This document shows, in pieces, positions 12,501 to 22,400 of a stretch of DNA of 64,000 nucleotides. Below the pieces are notes generated by a model. That model was not told the DNA's origin. It searched no databases and saw only the letters and a program-made list of their open reading frames with translations. Numbering within the stretch: position 1 is the stretch's first letter; each line of letters starts with the position of its first letter. The stretch is taken from assembly GCA_040954595.2 (NCBI GenBank), contig CM082590.2, positions 558,001 through 622,000 on the forward strand, read 5' to 3'. Source of the DNA: Balanoglossus misakiensis (Eukaryota > Hemichordata). Both the position numbers and the translations under genes were made by a program.

Positions 12501-13306
12501 TGATAAAACGAACAATCAAACCTGTCTATAGTGGCCAGTCATGGGACTTTCTAAACTAGCCTTTATACTAGATAGATGGCTGCTGCAGACAGGTCAATTG
12601 TGTACATTGCACAGGGACTGTAACAAAGTGCCACTATATATACGATATAGAGATGGCCACAACACAGGTTTGACTGTAACAAGGACTGCATCAACCTTTA
12701 TCCTGCCAAATTGGTTGTAATAAATAGGTATGATTTCGGGAGGTGGGGGTGAAACCTCAGGCACCAGGGCAATTAAGCAAGCCAAGTGTGTGATACTCAG
12801 TAGAGCACACAGCCAAACCAGTAAACAAGTGAGATTTGATTTTTTTTTTTTTTTTTTTTTTTTGGGGGGGGGGGGTCAAACTATGCCTAAATATGTGTCA
12901 AAATCAATAAAAACGCTCAAAATATGGCCACATCACTCGAATACAACATGATACCGATCAAACTGTGTATTTTATTAATTTGGCTTAAATATCAAGGAAT
13001 GATCACATTGACTACCATTACCTATGTAATCATTATCATACAACAGAGAAAACCATTAATTCCAGTAAGTTATAAGATTAGTTACGTATGGTCAGCACAC
13101 AAGGTATTGAAATAATTGATACAAAGCCATTGTTTTTCTGGCATTTTAAGGTAGTCATGGGGTTAAAAACAAGTAAACTACAACATTTTACAAGGGCCTC
13201 TCTCTGTAAGGTTCCTGACTGTGTCTAACTTGCACAATGGCTTACCTCGTTTTCTGGTCTTCAACCTGTGACCTGTAAGTGTTGGTTTGGGCGTCTTCTG
13301 ACTCAT
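399..13306 (-). CDS. BZW1: BZW1/BZW2-like eIF5-mimic protein, 5' five coding exons (partial gene)
   Basis: Spliced gene on the minus strand, recognised by its conserved N-terminal half. Exons 13306-13246, 12466-12290, 11778-11678, 1962-1897 and 534-399 join in frame with GT/AG borders and encode about 180 residues. The start [20 protein letters not shown] matches the family's short basic N-terminus. Later blocks include [51 protein letters not shown] and [16 protein letters not shown] proteins (about 420 aa) are cytosolic regulators of translation initiation. Their C-terminal W2 HEAT domain binds eIF2 and eIF3 and competes with eIF5; that domain is not encoded here because the gene runs off the left edge. 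Invertebrates commonly have one BZW gene, so BZW1 versus BZW2 cannot be decided. Intron 3 (1963-11677) is unusually long and repeat-rich. Exon borders were inferred by eye from homology and splice signals. Confidence 0.93.
777..1596. mobile_element. Foldback/TIR element in BZW intron 4
   Basis: Long imperfect terminal inverted repeats of roughly 180 bp begin CCAGTGGCTTAAGATGGGGC on the left and end with the complementary GCCCCATCTTAAGTCACTGG on the right. The similarity continues inward through the GTTGCTATGGG and CCCATAGCAAC stretches. A 101-codon minus-strand ORF (1043-1348) lies inside, but I recognise no transposase motif. I see no convincing target-site duplication. Probably a non-autonomous DNA transposon. 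Confidence 0.7.
1597..1896. other. Intronic sequence with poly-C tract
   Basis: Remainder of BZW intron 4. It holds a run of about 17 C residues near 1759-1775 and otherwise nothing I can identify. Confidence 0.6.
1897..1962 (-). CDS. BZW1: BZW coding exon 4
   Basis: 66 nt, phase 0 at both ends. It encodes the highly conserved [20 protein letters not shown] block followed by KK, with acceptor TATAG and donor GTAAG. It sits 9.7 kb from exon 3. Confidence 0.96.
1963..3030. other. Start of the large BZW intron; no gene seen
   Basis: No exon-like ORF, RNA gene or clear repeat structure is visible here. The short ORFs lack family motifs and codon bias. Confidence 0.5.
3240..4125 (+). repeat. Four diverged tandem copies of an about 240-bp unit
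   Basis: The motif GGTCACCCAAAAATT and variants recurs near 3255, 3502, 3731 and 3975, a spacing of about 229-247 bp. Each is followed at similar offsets by TGTGCAACAAA-type text and by CAGGTGTCACAGGTGACCCC-like text. The copies are clearly related but heavily diverged, with a poly-C tract between copies three and four. Short ORFs across them do not keep one frame, so I treat this as a non-coding satellite-like array or the internal repeats of an old element. Confidence 0.7.
4707..4958. repeat. Inverted repeat, 41-bp arms
   Basis: Arms at 4707-4747 and 4918-4958 are near-perfect reverse complements around CGTGGCCTAGGACCTTGAAA. The loop is about 170 bp. Together with the hairpin at 5017-5048 this may be the right-hand part of a larger foldback element that includes the array at 3.2-4.1 kb. 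Confidence 0.8.
5017..5048. repeat. Perfect 14-bp-arm hairpin
   Basis: GGGGACCAAGCGCC is followed by a short spacer and then its exact reverse complement. The GC-rich stem stands out in AT-rich surroundings and probably marks the end of the preceding repeat element. Confidence 0.85.
5053..7280. other. Intronic stretch, mostly featureless; short local duplication
   Basis: No gene is seen. A local duplication lies at about 5957-6080: the phrase CTTATTATGAAAAAGATCG, followed by GGTAGTTTG and CGCCTTT-type text, occurs twice about 70 bp apart. Confidence 0.5.
7285..7657 (+). repeat. Dispersed repeat family R1, copy A
   Basis: This segment recurs in reverse orientation at about 22217-22503. Shared landmarks are GATTTGGGGCGACCAAACCT, a perfect 24-bp palindrome (7475-7498, centred on TCCGGA), and a tail containing GAGAAATACTGAGGCTTTAA. 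The two copies are highly similar in the tail and more diverged toward the other end. Confidence 0.85.
7651..7792 (+). repeat. Dispersed repeat family R2, copy A
   Basis: About 140 bp beginning TGACACTCCTTTGACTTTTG and ending AGAATTTTAAAGCACTTTAA. It is repeated almost identically at about 10185-10324 in direct orientation, and a third, partial and diverged copy is at about 48115-48165. Confidence 0.88.
8860..9530 (+). repeat. Dispersed repeat family R3, copy A
   Basis: Recurs in direct orientation at about 55905-56525. Shared runs include GAATTGCATTATACT, GCAGTCATGTTTATC, TGCTATCCTGTGTACAAGTA and TTGTTGCAATTTGTAC. No coding frame is shared between copies. Confidence 0.8.
10183..10324 (+). 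repeat. Dispersed repeat family R2, copy B
   Basis: Direct repeat of the 7651-7792 segment. It ends at GCACTTTAAGGGTTAA, a TTAA next to an AGGG terminus. The copies could therefore be termini of TTAA-targeting elements. Confidence 0.88.
10412..11633. mobile_element. TTAA-flanked, possibly piggyBac-like element
   Basis: Left boundary TTAA followed by CCCTATTGCTACCGG. Right boundary AGCGTAAGGG followed by TTAA, so both ends read TTAACCCT inward, as in piggyBac-type elements. Inside, the frame at 11106-11387 contains a cysteine cluster ([12 protein letters not shown]) that might be a worn C-terminal zinc-binding domain of such a transposase. No DDE core is visible, so the element is non-autonomous or strongly decayed. 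Family assignment is tentative. Confidence 0.5.
10907..11036 (+). repeat. Three tandem copies of a 43-44-bp minisatellite
   Basis: Units start AACGACTCATTTCTTCAGA and end CGGACGTTGTGAT, at 10907-10950, 10951-10993 and 10994-11036. The array lies inside the TTAA-flanked element. Confidence 0.9.
11678..11778 (-). CDS. BZW1: BZW coding exon 3
   Basis: 101 nt after acceptor TTACAG. It encodes [20 protein letters not shown] and then [14 protein letters not shown], matching the APGG and VCVF segments of BZW proteins. It ends at donor GTAAGT in phase 0. Confidence 0.93.
11985..12289 (+). repeat. Tandem duplication in BZW intron 2
   Basis: Two diverged copies of about 150-160 bp. Shared text includes GGGGCACTGGT, GGTGCCAACATGTC and CAGCATAAGATGACAAAGA. 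The second copy ends almost at the exon 2 donor splice site. A poly-C tract lies in copy two. Confidence 0.75.
12290..12466 (-). CDS. BZW1: BZW coding exon 2
   Basis: 177 nt after a TTTTTAG acceptor. It encodes the start of the N-terminal HEAT-like domain with [26 protein letters not shown] and [11 protein letters not shown], and ends at donor GTGAG. The intron on the donor side holds a local tandem duplication that reaches nearly to this splice site. Confidence 0.95.
12521..12612. repeat. Short dispersed repeat shared with 25763-25855
   Basis: AACCTGTCTATAGTGGCCA followed by GGGACTTTCTAAACT and CAGACAGGTCAATT. A similar stretch downstream of SEM1 (about 25763-25855) has the same order. Common interspersed DNA, not a gene. 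Confidence 0.7.
13246..13306 (-). CDS. BZW1: BZW coding exon 1
   Basis: 61 nt encoding residues 1-20 ([20 protein letters not shown]) plus one base, ending at donor GTAAG. The ATG at 13306 fits the family's usual length to the KPTL motif. An upstream AG 11 bases before this ATG could end a 5'UTR intron. Confidence 0.88.
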
Positions 13307-15018
13307 ACAAATGATAGCTACAGTGACATGGAAATTATTCATTTTAATTATGACTCAAATAAGAACACTCAGCACTGCAACATGGTTAATACAAACCCCA
13401 GTCAGAGCGAAAGTGGGGTAATTAAGCAGCAGGGGATTATGCAATGCAAACACTTGAACTGGCCAGTAACGTTTGAATTGCTCATTTGCATACAGTTTTT
13501 CAACTTTTTTCACAACGAAAGTTTAGCAACTTGCAACCCATTTCTGACAATTATTTCACCCCAGGCACATTACTGGTACTATGAGTGTACTACATGTGAT
13601 TTTTCATGAAGTTTTATCGAGAAGAATTTCTTTACTTCCACTGACAAAATTGTGATCACGAAATTCAAAGTGACCTTGAAGTTAAAAAAAAAAAAAAAAA
13701 AATATCAGCCATACCCACACAAAAATTAACCCCCTCAGGTTTTAGAAACATTATTAAACTCCTCTATTCATAATTTTGACATGAATATATCCATGCCGAG
13801 AGTCAAGGACCACAATTTACAGTGCCATAGGTCAGTCCTGTAGTAGTCAGTCAGCCAGGATATTGTATAGACTCCATATGTAATATGCTAATGAGAGTTA
13901 ATGACGCATTGAAAAGGAAGCCATTACGTCATGGGTTAACATGCGTTGACCTACTTCAATGCATACACATGGAATACACGGCTGTACTCGTCGATGGCGA
14001 AGGCAATTTTTACACCGTCATTACTCCACAACGGAGCGGCTCACAACATTATAATTTCACGGTAACTTAGTTCAATATCTTCCTAACCTACCCAATTTTT
14101 TTCAAGACAAGAAATCTTTGCCGAGAGTCAGGGACCACAATTTCAACCAACATACCGAAACTGTATTTCTCGGGAACGCGTCGTTAAAACTTCACGAAAA
14201 ATCATCCTATCATTGACTGTGGTGTTTCATATACGTCTTAGAAAAATGGATGCACTACGATCACTTGTAGTACCGAAAATCTCCGTTTGAAAATTTTTCG
14301 AACCGGCCGTAACTGCCACTCAGTGACGTTCACATTCAAATAGATCTCTTTGATCTCACCGCCGTAATTAGTCTGCCTCCGCTCAGACTGACCCACTGTT
14401 CTATTTTATTATGGTTGGACATAAAACAGAGGCAGGGTTGTCTGCAAGGCAATACTCTATCATATGCATTGGCCCTGGTGCTATGATGGCACTGTCGCTA
14501 CTACCTTGACAAACATTCTGTTACCTCTGACTTGCATTTCTCTGAAAGTAGACACTTTTGGTGAAGTGTCAACTGGTACAGTGGTAATGCAGATTATCTC
14601 TTATTTTGTACACACAGCATGTTCAAGAATTGGGAGATGCTACGTACATATACAGCTATGATAAGTATTGCCATACAGGAACAACTGCATCATGTATGCT
14701 GAATATTCTACTTGATCCCAACTGACAAAAACATCAAAGGAAAATTGTGGTCACTGCCACTAAAAGAAGTGTGAAACTGACAGCTAAGTTCCCTAAACAA
14801 TAGGCCGTTCACATTACCCAAAACAGGCTAGGTCCTTGTCCTAGCAAGGTACATGGCCAAGCAAAAAAACAAGTGTGAACGGGTCCAGCTGACCCTTGTC
14901 CGGACAATTTTGGTCCCAGTCGAATGGGGCAGTTTGTGGTTGACTCTGGTCCCAGCCTGGTGTGTGTGGACATGTTTTGTCCGACTCTGGTCCTAGTTGA
15001 CACCTTTTACAATTGACA
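13307..15018. other. Region upstream of BZW start; no gene identified
   Basis: Either the BZW promoter/5'UTR intron or intergenic DNA. A short phrase, CCGAGAGTCA(A/G)GGACCACAATTT, occurs twice (about 13796 and 14121). No conserved coding exon is visible. Confidence 0.45.
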
Positions 15019-15224
15019 TACTGTAAAACACTTTTTTTTCGCGAGTCAAAATTTTCGCGAAATCGAGAGAGGCGACTGTTAGTGTTACGCGAGTATTAAT
15101 TTTCTCGTTTTCACACATTGTTCTTTCACAACTATATGTACGCGAGTCTTTATTTTCGCGTTTTTTTGGCTCTCGCGTATTTAGCGTAAATTTAATGCTC
15201 GCAAAAATAAAGTGTTTTACAGTA
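15019..15224. mobile_element. MITE, TACTGTAAAACACTTT terminal inverted repeats, copy 1
   Basis: About 206 bp, ends TACTGTAAAACACTTT and AAGTGTTTTACAGTA, TA at the borders. The interior is palindromic and rich in TTTTCGCG and CGCGAGT. A second full copy is at 55567-55778 and a worn one at about 52180-52325. Mariner-like TA targeting is the likely mechanism. Confidence 0.9.
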
Positions 15225-16051
15225 AACAGTGTAGTCTATCATTTGACAATGGTGAAAATCGCATAAACAACCAGAAGAGGACCAACATGGTTCTGCTTTA
15301 TAAGGTCAAAGGTTGGCGAGACGTCGGCCAGGACTGTGCCAAACACAATGTGAATCATATGGGGGACTAAAGATTAGCTTATCTTGTCACAATCAACGGG
15401 ATTAGTTTTGTTCGGCCATGGGCCTAGATGTGAACCCAGCACAAATTCTTAAGTCCACACCCCCCCCCCCCCCCATAAGCCGTTAGCGTACAACTTCCAT
15501 TTGTTGAACTTGTGTCAATATGGGGGACAGGCCCTTATAAGTTGTAAAATTCAACTGTAATATTTTTCCTTGCAATTTGTGATTACCCTTGATGGTGAAA
15601 ACACAAACTGACACAATGTAACAGACACCAGATTTCAGAGTTGCTAATAATGGCTTGCACAGGTCAAGGGTCACGGACAATCCACAACCATTTTCATTCA
15701 CTGTTACCAAAAGCCTTCACAATTTTAATATCGATTTATTTATCGAAATAGTTAATATTTTTTTCTTTGACATGATAATAAATGTGGAGACCGTAAATAA
15801 CTTGCCACAAAACAAAATCAATTTGAGTTTGAAAATTTAAACAAAGACCTATGCTGGCGATAACATACAATGCCTGAATTTGAAACTGAATAAACTAGAG
15901 AAATCAAATGTACAACTTCCTCTTTACAATTGGACAGCGTTTTGCCAAATAATATTCGATCGACACTAACGGTTATCAAAAATGTAGCCAAGACTAGTTG
16001 CTGGATAACCCGGTCAAAGTCTATAAGATGAAAAACACTCGGACTACTTAC

Positions 16052-16183
16052 GTTAGGGGCTCCTCTGTGTGAAAAATGACTGAACAATCGCTTATCACTG
16101 TACTGATGTGCAACGTGATTTTCTTCCTTTTGCACACGAGCCGCCTCGTTCGAAGAAGTATTTTCTTGCCTGCTGTAATCCAT
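16052..16183 (-). CDS. Unidentified first-exon-like ORF, divergent from SEM1
   Basis: ATG at 16183, then 44 open codons starting MDYSRQENTSSNEAARVQKE and ending near FSHRGAPN, at a consensus donor GTAAGT. It lies 165 bp from the SEM1 start on the opposite strand, which suggests a shared promoter. I do not recognise the protein. It ends in phase 0 and could splice to an AG inside the annotated BZW exon 1 (before AAGACGCCC), giving an alternative BZW N-terminus. It could also be a BZW 5'UTR exon or belong to a separate short gene. No second exon was found with confidence. Confidence 0.4.
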
Positions 16184-16351
16184 TCATTGATACACAAAAT
16201 ACCGAAACAGACTAAAATACCATATTTTTTTCGATAGTTTATAATATTGTTTTAATGCCTATTCCCAATTTTTACGATTACTGACACTATTGTTTTCCAC
16301 TAATTGTACAGATTTTCTCAATCTGCGAACGAGCCCAATACTGACAAAATG
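16184..16351. promoter_or_regulatory. Candidate bidirectional promoter of SEM1 and the divergent exon
   Basis: A 165-bp interval between two divergent ATGs, with no TATA box placed convincingly for either gene. CAAAATGGCGG at 16346-16354 matches the YY1 consensus and contains the SEM1 start codon, an arrangement known for housekeeping genes with very short 5'UTRs. The promoter role is inferred from position and motif. Confidence 0.55.
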
Positions 16352-16424
16352 GCGGACCTTTCAAGAAAGACTGACCTTGGTTTGCTTGAAGAAGATGATG
16401 AATTTGAAGAGTTCCCAGCGGAAG
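16349..16424 (+). CDS. SEM1: SEM1 exon 1
   Basis: 76 nt encoding residues 1-25 plus one base. It includes [16 protein letters not shown], the most conserved N-terminal block, and ends at donor GTACAC in phase 1. Confidence 0.94.
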
Positions 16425-19400
16425 GTACACGATTTTTCATTCAGATTTTCTAAAGTTGATTACAATCACGATGTTCGAAAATTCTGCGGGGAAATTAGAT
16501 GTAATTCTCGATGAAGACGCATCAGTTTAAAAATATGCATGTCATTACAAACAAACGAAAGGCACAAGGCACTCCTAATCCTATATTCAGACTTCAGCCA
16601 TGTGGTGTGGTTATTTCTACGGTAACAAGTCGTTTCGACACTAAACCCTTTCGCCCTAGTCGTTTCGCCCCCCCCCCCCCCCCAATTTCCACGCCCAAGT
16701 CGTTTCGGCACTTTCGGCGCATCCCCCTAATCCTAAACTTGGCTCTAGGTCCCTCGGGTACATACCCATAACAAGAGCAAGGAAAATACGATAAAGCGAG
16801 TGAAACATGAGCGTTATTGTCAATGGACCGGCGGTACGGTTAGTGTAGAGCATGCAGTTTTGTAGCCCTACGACTCCCCTTGACGATTTTTGTTTTGGAC
16901 AGAGTCGTGAAAATTGGGGGCTGAAAGGGTTTAGTGCCGAAACGACTCGAACCCTCAACTCTACAGTCTTTTGGTTGAACAAATGTAGCTGCAATAATTG
17001 TAGCCTTGGTGGTGGGCTGGTTGATCGCTGACGGCTGGCTAGCCCTGCGTACAGGTCTGTGTGTTCCCGGCGTTACACGGCCTCCACCACAGCCCTGCAA
17101 GGCGCCATAGAAAAAAAATGGTGCTTCTGCGGTCCGGATCCGGACCGCAGCTTTTTCGGCCGAAATTTGATTTTATCGAAGCAAAATTAGTCCAGGAGAT
17201 AGGTGCCGTTAATCAGAATTTTTGGTAAGGAAGGTTTGAGAAGGTCATTCTATGTAAAAAATGGTGCTGATTCCAAAAAAGTCAGTCTTATTGACCCCAC
17301 TCAAGACAGAAGAGTTGACAGACAACAAATTTATTCAGTTTATATCATATAATTCTTACTAAAACGTTCCCTGAATAAATCCCTGTGCCTAGAGTCAACC
17401 CTAAACACTTTGTATTCAAGTGAGAGTGCCTCATGTCCGGAAATCGTGCTCCCTTTTTTTTCATAAAAATAATAGTCCCTGTTTCTACCAGCTTACACTC
17501 TCGGTGCGAATTGCAAAAGTGTTAACGATGGTTTCTTCAAAGCAATTTCAGCCCTCAAAAATGTATATAAGACCAGTTTTACTGTCATTTTGAAGCCTAA
17601 TTTTCAGTTGAAAATGAACATCGCATCTCGATTTTCAATCGACGCGATCGCGATGATTGAGCGAGAAAAGTCCTGGTCAGGTGATCAGTAACCTTTGACC
17701 AAGGCCAGTGAGGGTCACTTGCAAAGCACTTCCGGCTAGCCTCGAGTAGACATGTACGTTTCGATGCGTCTAGGCGATCACTTTCTTTGAACTTGAAGCA
17801 TTTACGTAGGATATTTTCGAAATTTTTGGAAACCGGACATTTAGTTGTGCACATTAGTACCAAGTTCGTTCTCTGTGATTTTTTTGGCTCACTTAATTTT
17901 TTAACCGTTTATTCGAAAGCAATTGTAATGATTGATGTACTGGCCGTGGGGCTATGCATACGCCGACGATAGTAAGTGCATGATGGCCGCCGAGCGTGAA
18001 AAGCCTTACCGTAGGCCAACATACCGTAGCAGCTTTTTGATTCGTCCTATATATATACAACTCAGTTTTCTTCTCAAAAATGTAGCATTTGAAAAAAAAT
18101 ACCATACCAAACCACAAATAAACGAAACCCAATTATTTTACGCACAATGAGTACAAGAAATATATGCATGTTTCTGTTAGTAAATATGATTGTAGTAGTT
18201 ACGCAAGTCAAACGGCGTGCGTGTTTCAAAGTATGTGTCGAGATACCCTAAATCGTCACAGGCTGTAAACTTTTTTCCAGTAGAGTTGCCACTAATCGTG
18301 TTGATGATAATGACCTGACATGTAGATTGATCAATAATGTCCATAGGTTAACCAAAATGGCACACTATTTGGGTGAGGACTATGACCCTGATGGCACCTG
18401 AGTCCTGTACTGTGATGTAATTGAGTTTTACAAATTTACAATTTACATGTACATGCATGTCACAAATTGAGTGTTCAGTAAAAGAACAGAATGTGTGAAA
18501 AATCATGGAGTTTGTTAATTTGTGTATATCTGATTGAATAGTGATCAGGTTTTATTTAAATTGCCTAATCTATGATGAATTCGAGTGTTTGTGAAAATGG
18601 GGAGGGGGGGGGATGTTAAGTATGGTTTTGTTGTTTAAATAAATCAAACTTTCTTTGTAGTAAATAGTAATTATGTTTTGCTTTGCTCATTACTTCATAG
18701 ATTGGGGTAAGATTTCAATGTTTGTCTCAATCTATGAAGTCAGCCATACTTTCAAATACATATGCAAATACATGCAAATTAATATTAATATGCAAATTTT
18801 CATCCGTGAAGAACACTGACATGTATAATTCATTGCTCAAATACCGCGCTTCTGGTTGTCAGATTTGCAATAGATGTATTAAAAGGGTAATTACATGCAG
18901 TTGACATACATGTAGTTGTTGTTGTTTGTGTTGAATAGAATGGACAGGACAAGATGAAGACCAAGATGATGTCAATGTTTGGGAAGACAACTGGGATGAT
19001 GATAACATTGAAGATGATTTCTCGAACCAATTAAGGTCAGTGTAGTTTCATCAACAGGGGGATATGTGTCCCTTTGCCTTTTTTTTTTTTTTTGGGGGGG
19101 GGGGGGGGTTTATTTATACATCACCAGTGTTCTCCCCAGAATTTTTATAGGATATCGGCTAATTTGCATAAATTTACATAACAATGAACATGTTTAGCTT
19201 GCCTTTTTACAAATCTATGAGTAGACATGGCAGTAAACAATATTTAACATGGCATAATCAACATTCATATATCAAGTGAAAGTACAGTGGCTGGCTGTGA
19301 ACACACAGAAATAAGCACCATGCAAACCCCCAGGTTTCGAAAGACAGCTCATATTGTAATAAACCGGGTTTTACTTTGAACATAATAAACACATGGACAT

Positions 19401-22400
19401 CGGAAGCAACTACCTCTATCTACCGCGTCTCGATCAGACTCGACTGCATGCGCGGAAGATGTAAACAAATATGGCGGCCACCATGTACCAGCTGACCCCA
19501 GGACGGCACGATCTCCGTTTCACACCTCCAGTCAGTCGCTAAAGAGCTGTGAACGTGTGAATGTCGACCAAAACCATACAAAACGATTGCAATGTTCGTT
19601 TCATTGTTTAATTTTTTTATTTTACAACAAAAGACGTTCATTTGTGAAAAAGCAACACAGGTGTGAATAGGCGATTCCATTTACAATAGGATATCGCCTA
19701 GCGTATTGGCCTGATTGATAGCGTATCGGGCAAAATTATAGGATATCGGCCCCGATATGCTAAAACCCTCTGGGGAGAACACTGCATCACCCTTGGAGCC
19801 CCTGTTTTTCAAGCACAATATCAACTGTATGATGTGTGCTGATGACTCCTAGCTGCTTATGATTATGAAATGAACACAACACACAGAAACCAGTCAAGTA
19901 TTGACATCAAACAAGCTTAAACTGAATGACAACAAGACTGAAATCATCCATTTTTCATCACACTTTAGCAAAACAGTTTCTATACCATGTATAGAAATTG
20001 GCGAAAGCTCTGTTTGTGCATCATCAGTTATACGTGACCTTAGTGTTATGCTTGATTGAGAACTTAAAATGACAAATCATGTAAACTACATCTACAAGAC
20101 AGCATCTTTAGCAATTAGACAGATTGATCAAATTCGCTGATACTTTGACAATTCCAGCAATGAAAAACAAGTCCGTGCTTTTATTACGTCTAGACTGGAT
20201 TACTGCAATGCAGTTCTGTACGGACTTCTGAAAAAAGAGTTGCAAAAAATACAACGAGTTCAAAATACTGCCGCTAGACTTGTCGTCAGAAGCTGAAAAT
20301 ATGACCATATCTCTCCTGTATTACGATGTCTTCACTGGTTGCCTGTGAAGGAGACTACAAAATAGACTACAAAATTCTACTAACTGTCTATAAGGCCTGC
20401 CTACTTAAGGCGGATTATGATAAGACTATGCAAATGTGAAAAAGTCAGGCTCATGGCTACTGGCAAGATGTACTGTGTGTGCTCACGGATTTCGAGAAAT
20501 ACACCGGGTTTATGGCTTTCATTGTCATCCAATCTTACATATGATATCCATGAATATATAGCGAGTACATGTATGTGGAAAATACATTGAAAAATCCTGC
20601 AGTGTTCAGTGTTTTCTCCAGGACGCATTATTGCGCGATTCCCCCTCTTTTACACTTGAATCGCCCCTTGTAACAAGTTCAGGGGGTGACAATCGCCCCT
20701 TGGTGAGCAGCCCACCCGGCCAGTACATGCGCGTCCAAGCCTCCGTAGCATGCACCGTCAGTCAAAACACTGGGATAATGGCCGATATTACAGCGTGCTG
20801 GCCTGTACATTTTAACTTCCCACCCCCAAAACTATGTTGTAGATGACTTTCACATTCAATTACGTGTAATTTAGCTCCAGGGCTATAGTGTGCAATTGTT
20901 GGAACAGCCTATCTGGACACTGTCTAAATTTAGAGCACACACTCTGCACTCAAGGGGTTAGCCTAATTCAAGATTCTCGTTTCAAGTTTCAAGATTTACG
21001 TTTCACGTTCCAAGATTCAGCAGTGAACTTGGATTCACGATTCAATTCCAACACTAAACTTATATTCTGATACAGATTCGAGTCTTGTCACGTCCTTTCG
21101 CCATCTACATTGCATTCACTTGATTCAGAATATAGGAATTAGTCCTTTTGCTTTAGTTATCGGTTGTAAAATATACCCGGACCCTAAACCTATCAATTAT
21201 ATCAGAATTACGCTTAAAAGTATCTGTGAATACCGAGATGGCCGGCCATGGTGCGATCTCAGGCCTAGGGTCATTCATGTGTTAGAAAATAATAAATAGG
21301 GTGCATCTCTCTTTGAAAAATGTTGTTGAAACTGAACTTGAAGAGATACCCGACAATGACGTCACGCGATAATCGAACAGAATATTTGGGGAACCTTGCT
21401 TGGGCGGGGATCGAGGACAATAAACAATCGTACGCACCCCTGGTTACGGCAGCATAATCATATTAGACAAGACTCGAATCTGAATCAGAATATAAGTTTA
21501 GTGTTGGAAGTGAATCGTGAATCCAAGTTCACTACTGAATCTTGGGCCGTGAAACTTGAAACGTGAATCTTGAATTAGGCTAACCCGCACTCAAGTGATG
21601 GCTGAACGTAACAATTTTATGCAAATTAAAAGAACTGCGTTCATCACAGTTTTCCATGACCTTGTTTTCTTACTTAGGAAGGAAAGTCATTCAATATGTA
21701 GCCCGGAGACACAGGCGTTGATCTAGATCTAGAATACAACGCCCGGGGATAGTCGACAAATTTCCTGCTGAGCTGAAAGATAGTAGCCCTGGCAACGATC
21801 AGGGTCGCTTAGTAACGAATGGATAACGAGTGATCTATCTGATCAAATGTTGACGGGCGCCAGTGGTTGGATGATATAATTAACAAAGCTTGGTAAACCA
21901 CTCCCACATCCCCGTCGCGGGAATTTCACACATGACTCCACCTCTATTTCCTTATTTAGAATGCGATGATGTCATTTGGTTTACATTGAGTGACCAATTA
22001 GCTTACACACAAGATTACCACCAGTGTCGTTCAGCGCACAGAATTCGGTGCGTAAATAGAGACTGTCCCCGGGCATTCCTTTTCCCCTACTACGCCTGTG
22101 TCTCCGGGCTATTCAATATGTACAGAGACTGTTTATTTGAGTAGTGTGCTTAGCCACAGATGGGAAGTGTTGGCAGAAATCTGAAGGAATATATACTACT
22201 TCAATTTATTTCACTATTAAAGCCTCAGTATTTCTCGTAGGGGCAAAATTTTGTTTGAAACGGCATCTATAATTTCTAAAAGTAGATGATAATTGATACT
22301 GAATCGAACAGTCATCATCCCCAGCTCTGCTCATAAACTCATACAATTTACAATATAACGAGTGAAGAATGACTTTCTGTCCGGACAGAAAGTCAGGCTC

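Noticed and set aside
12111-12515. 134-codon ORF taken as one exon
   Set aside because: Only 12290-12466 is coding (BZW exon 2); the rest reads through introns and a poly-C tract.
15483-15710. Possible second exon for the 16052-16183 ORF
   Set aside because: No supported acceptor in matching phase and no family similarity.
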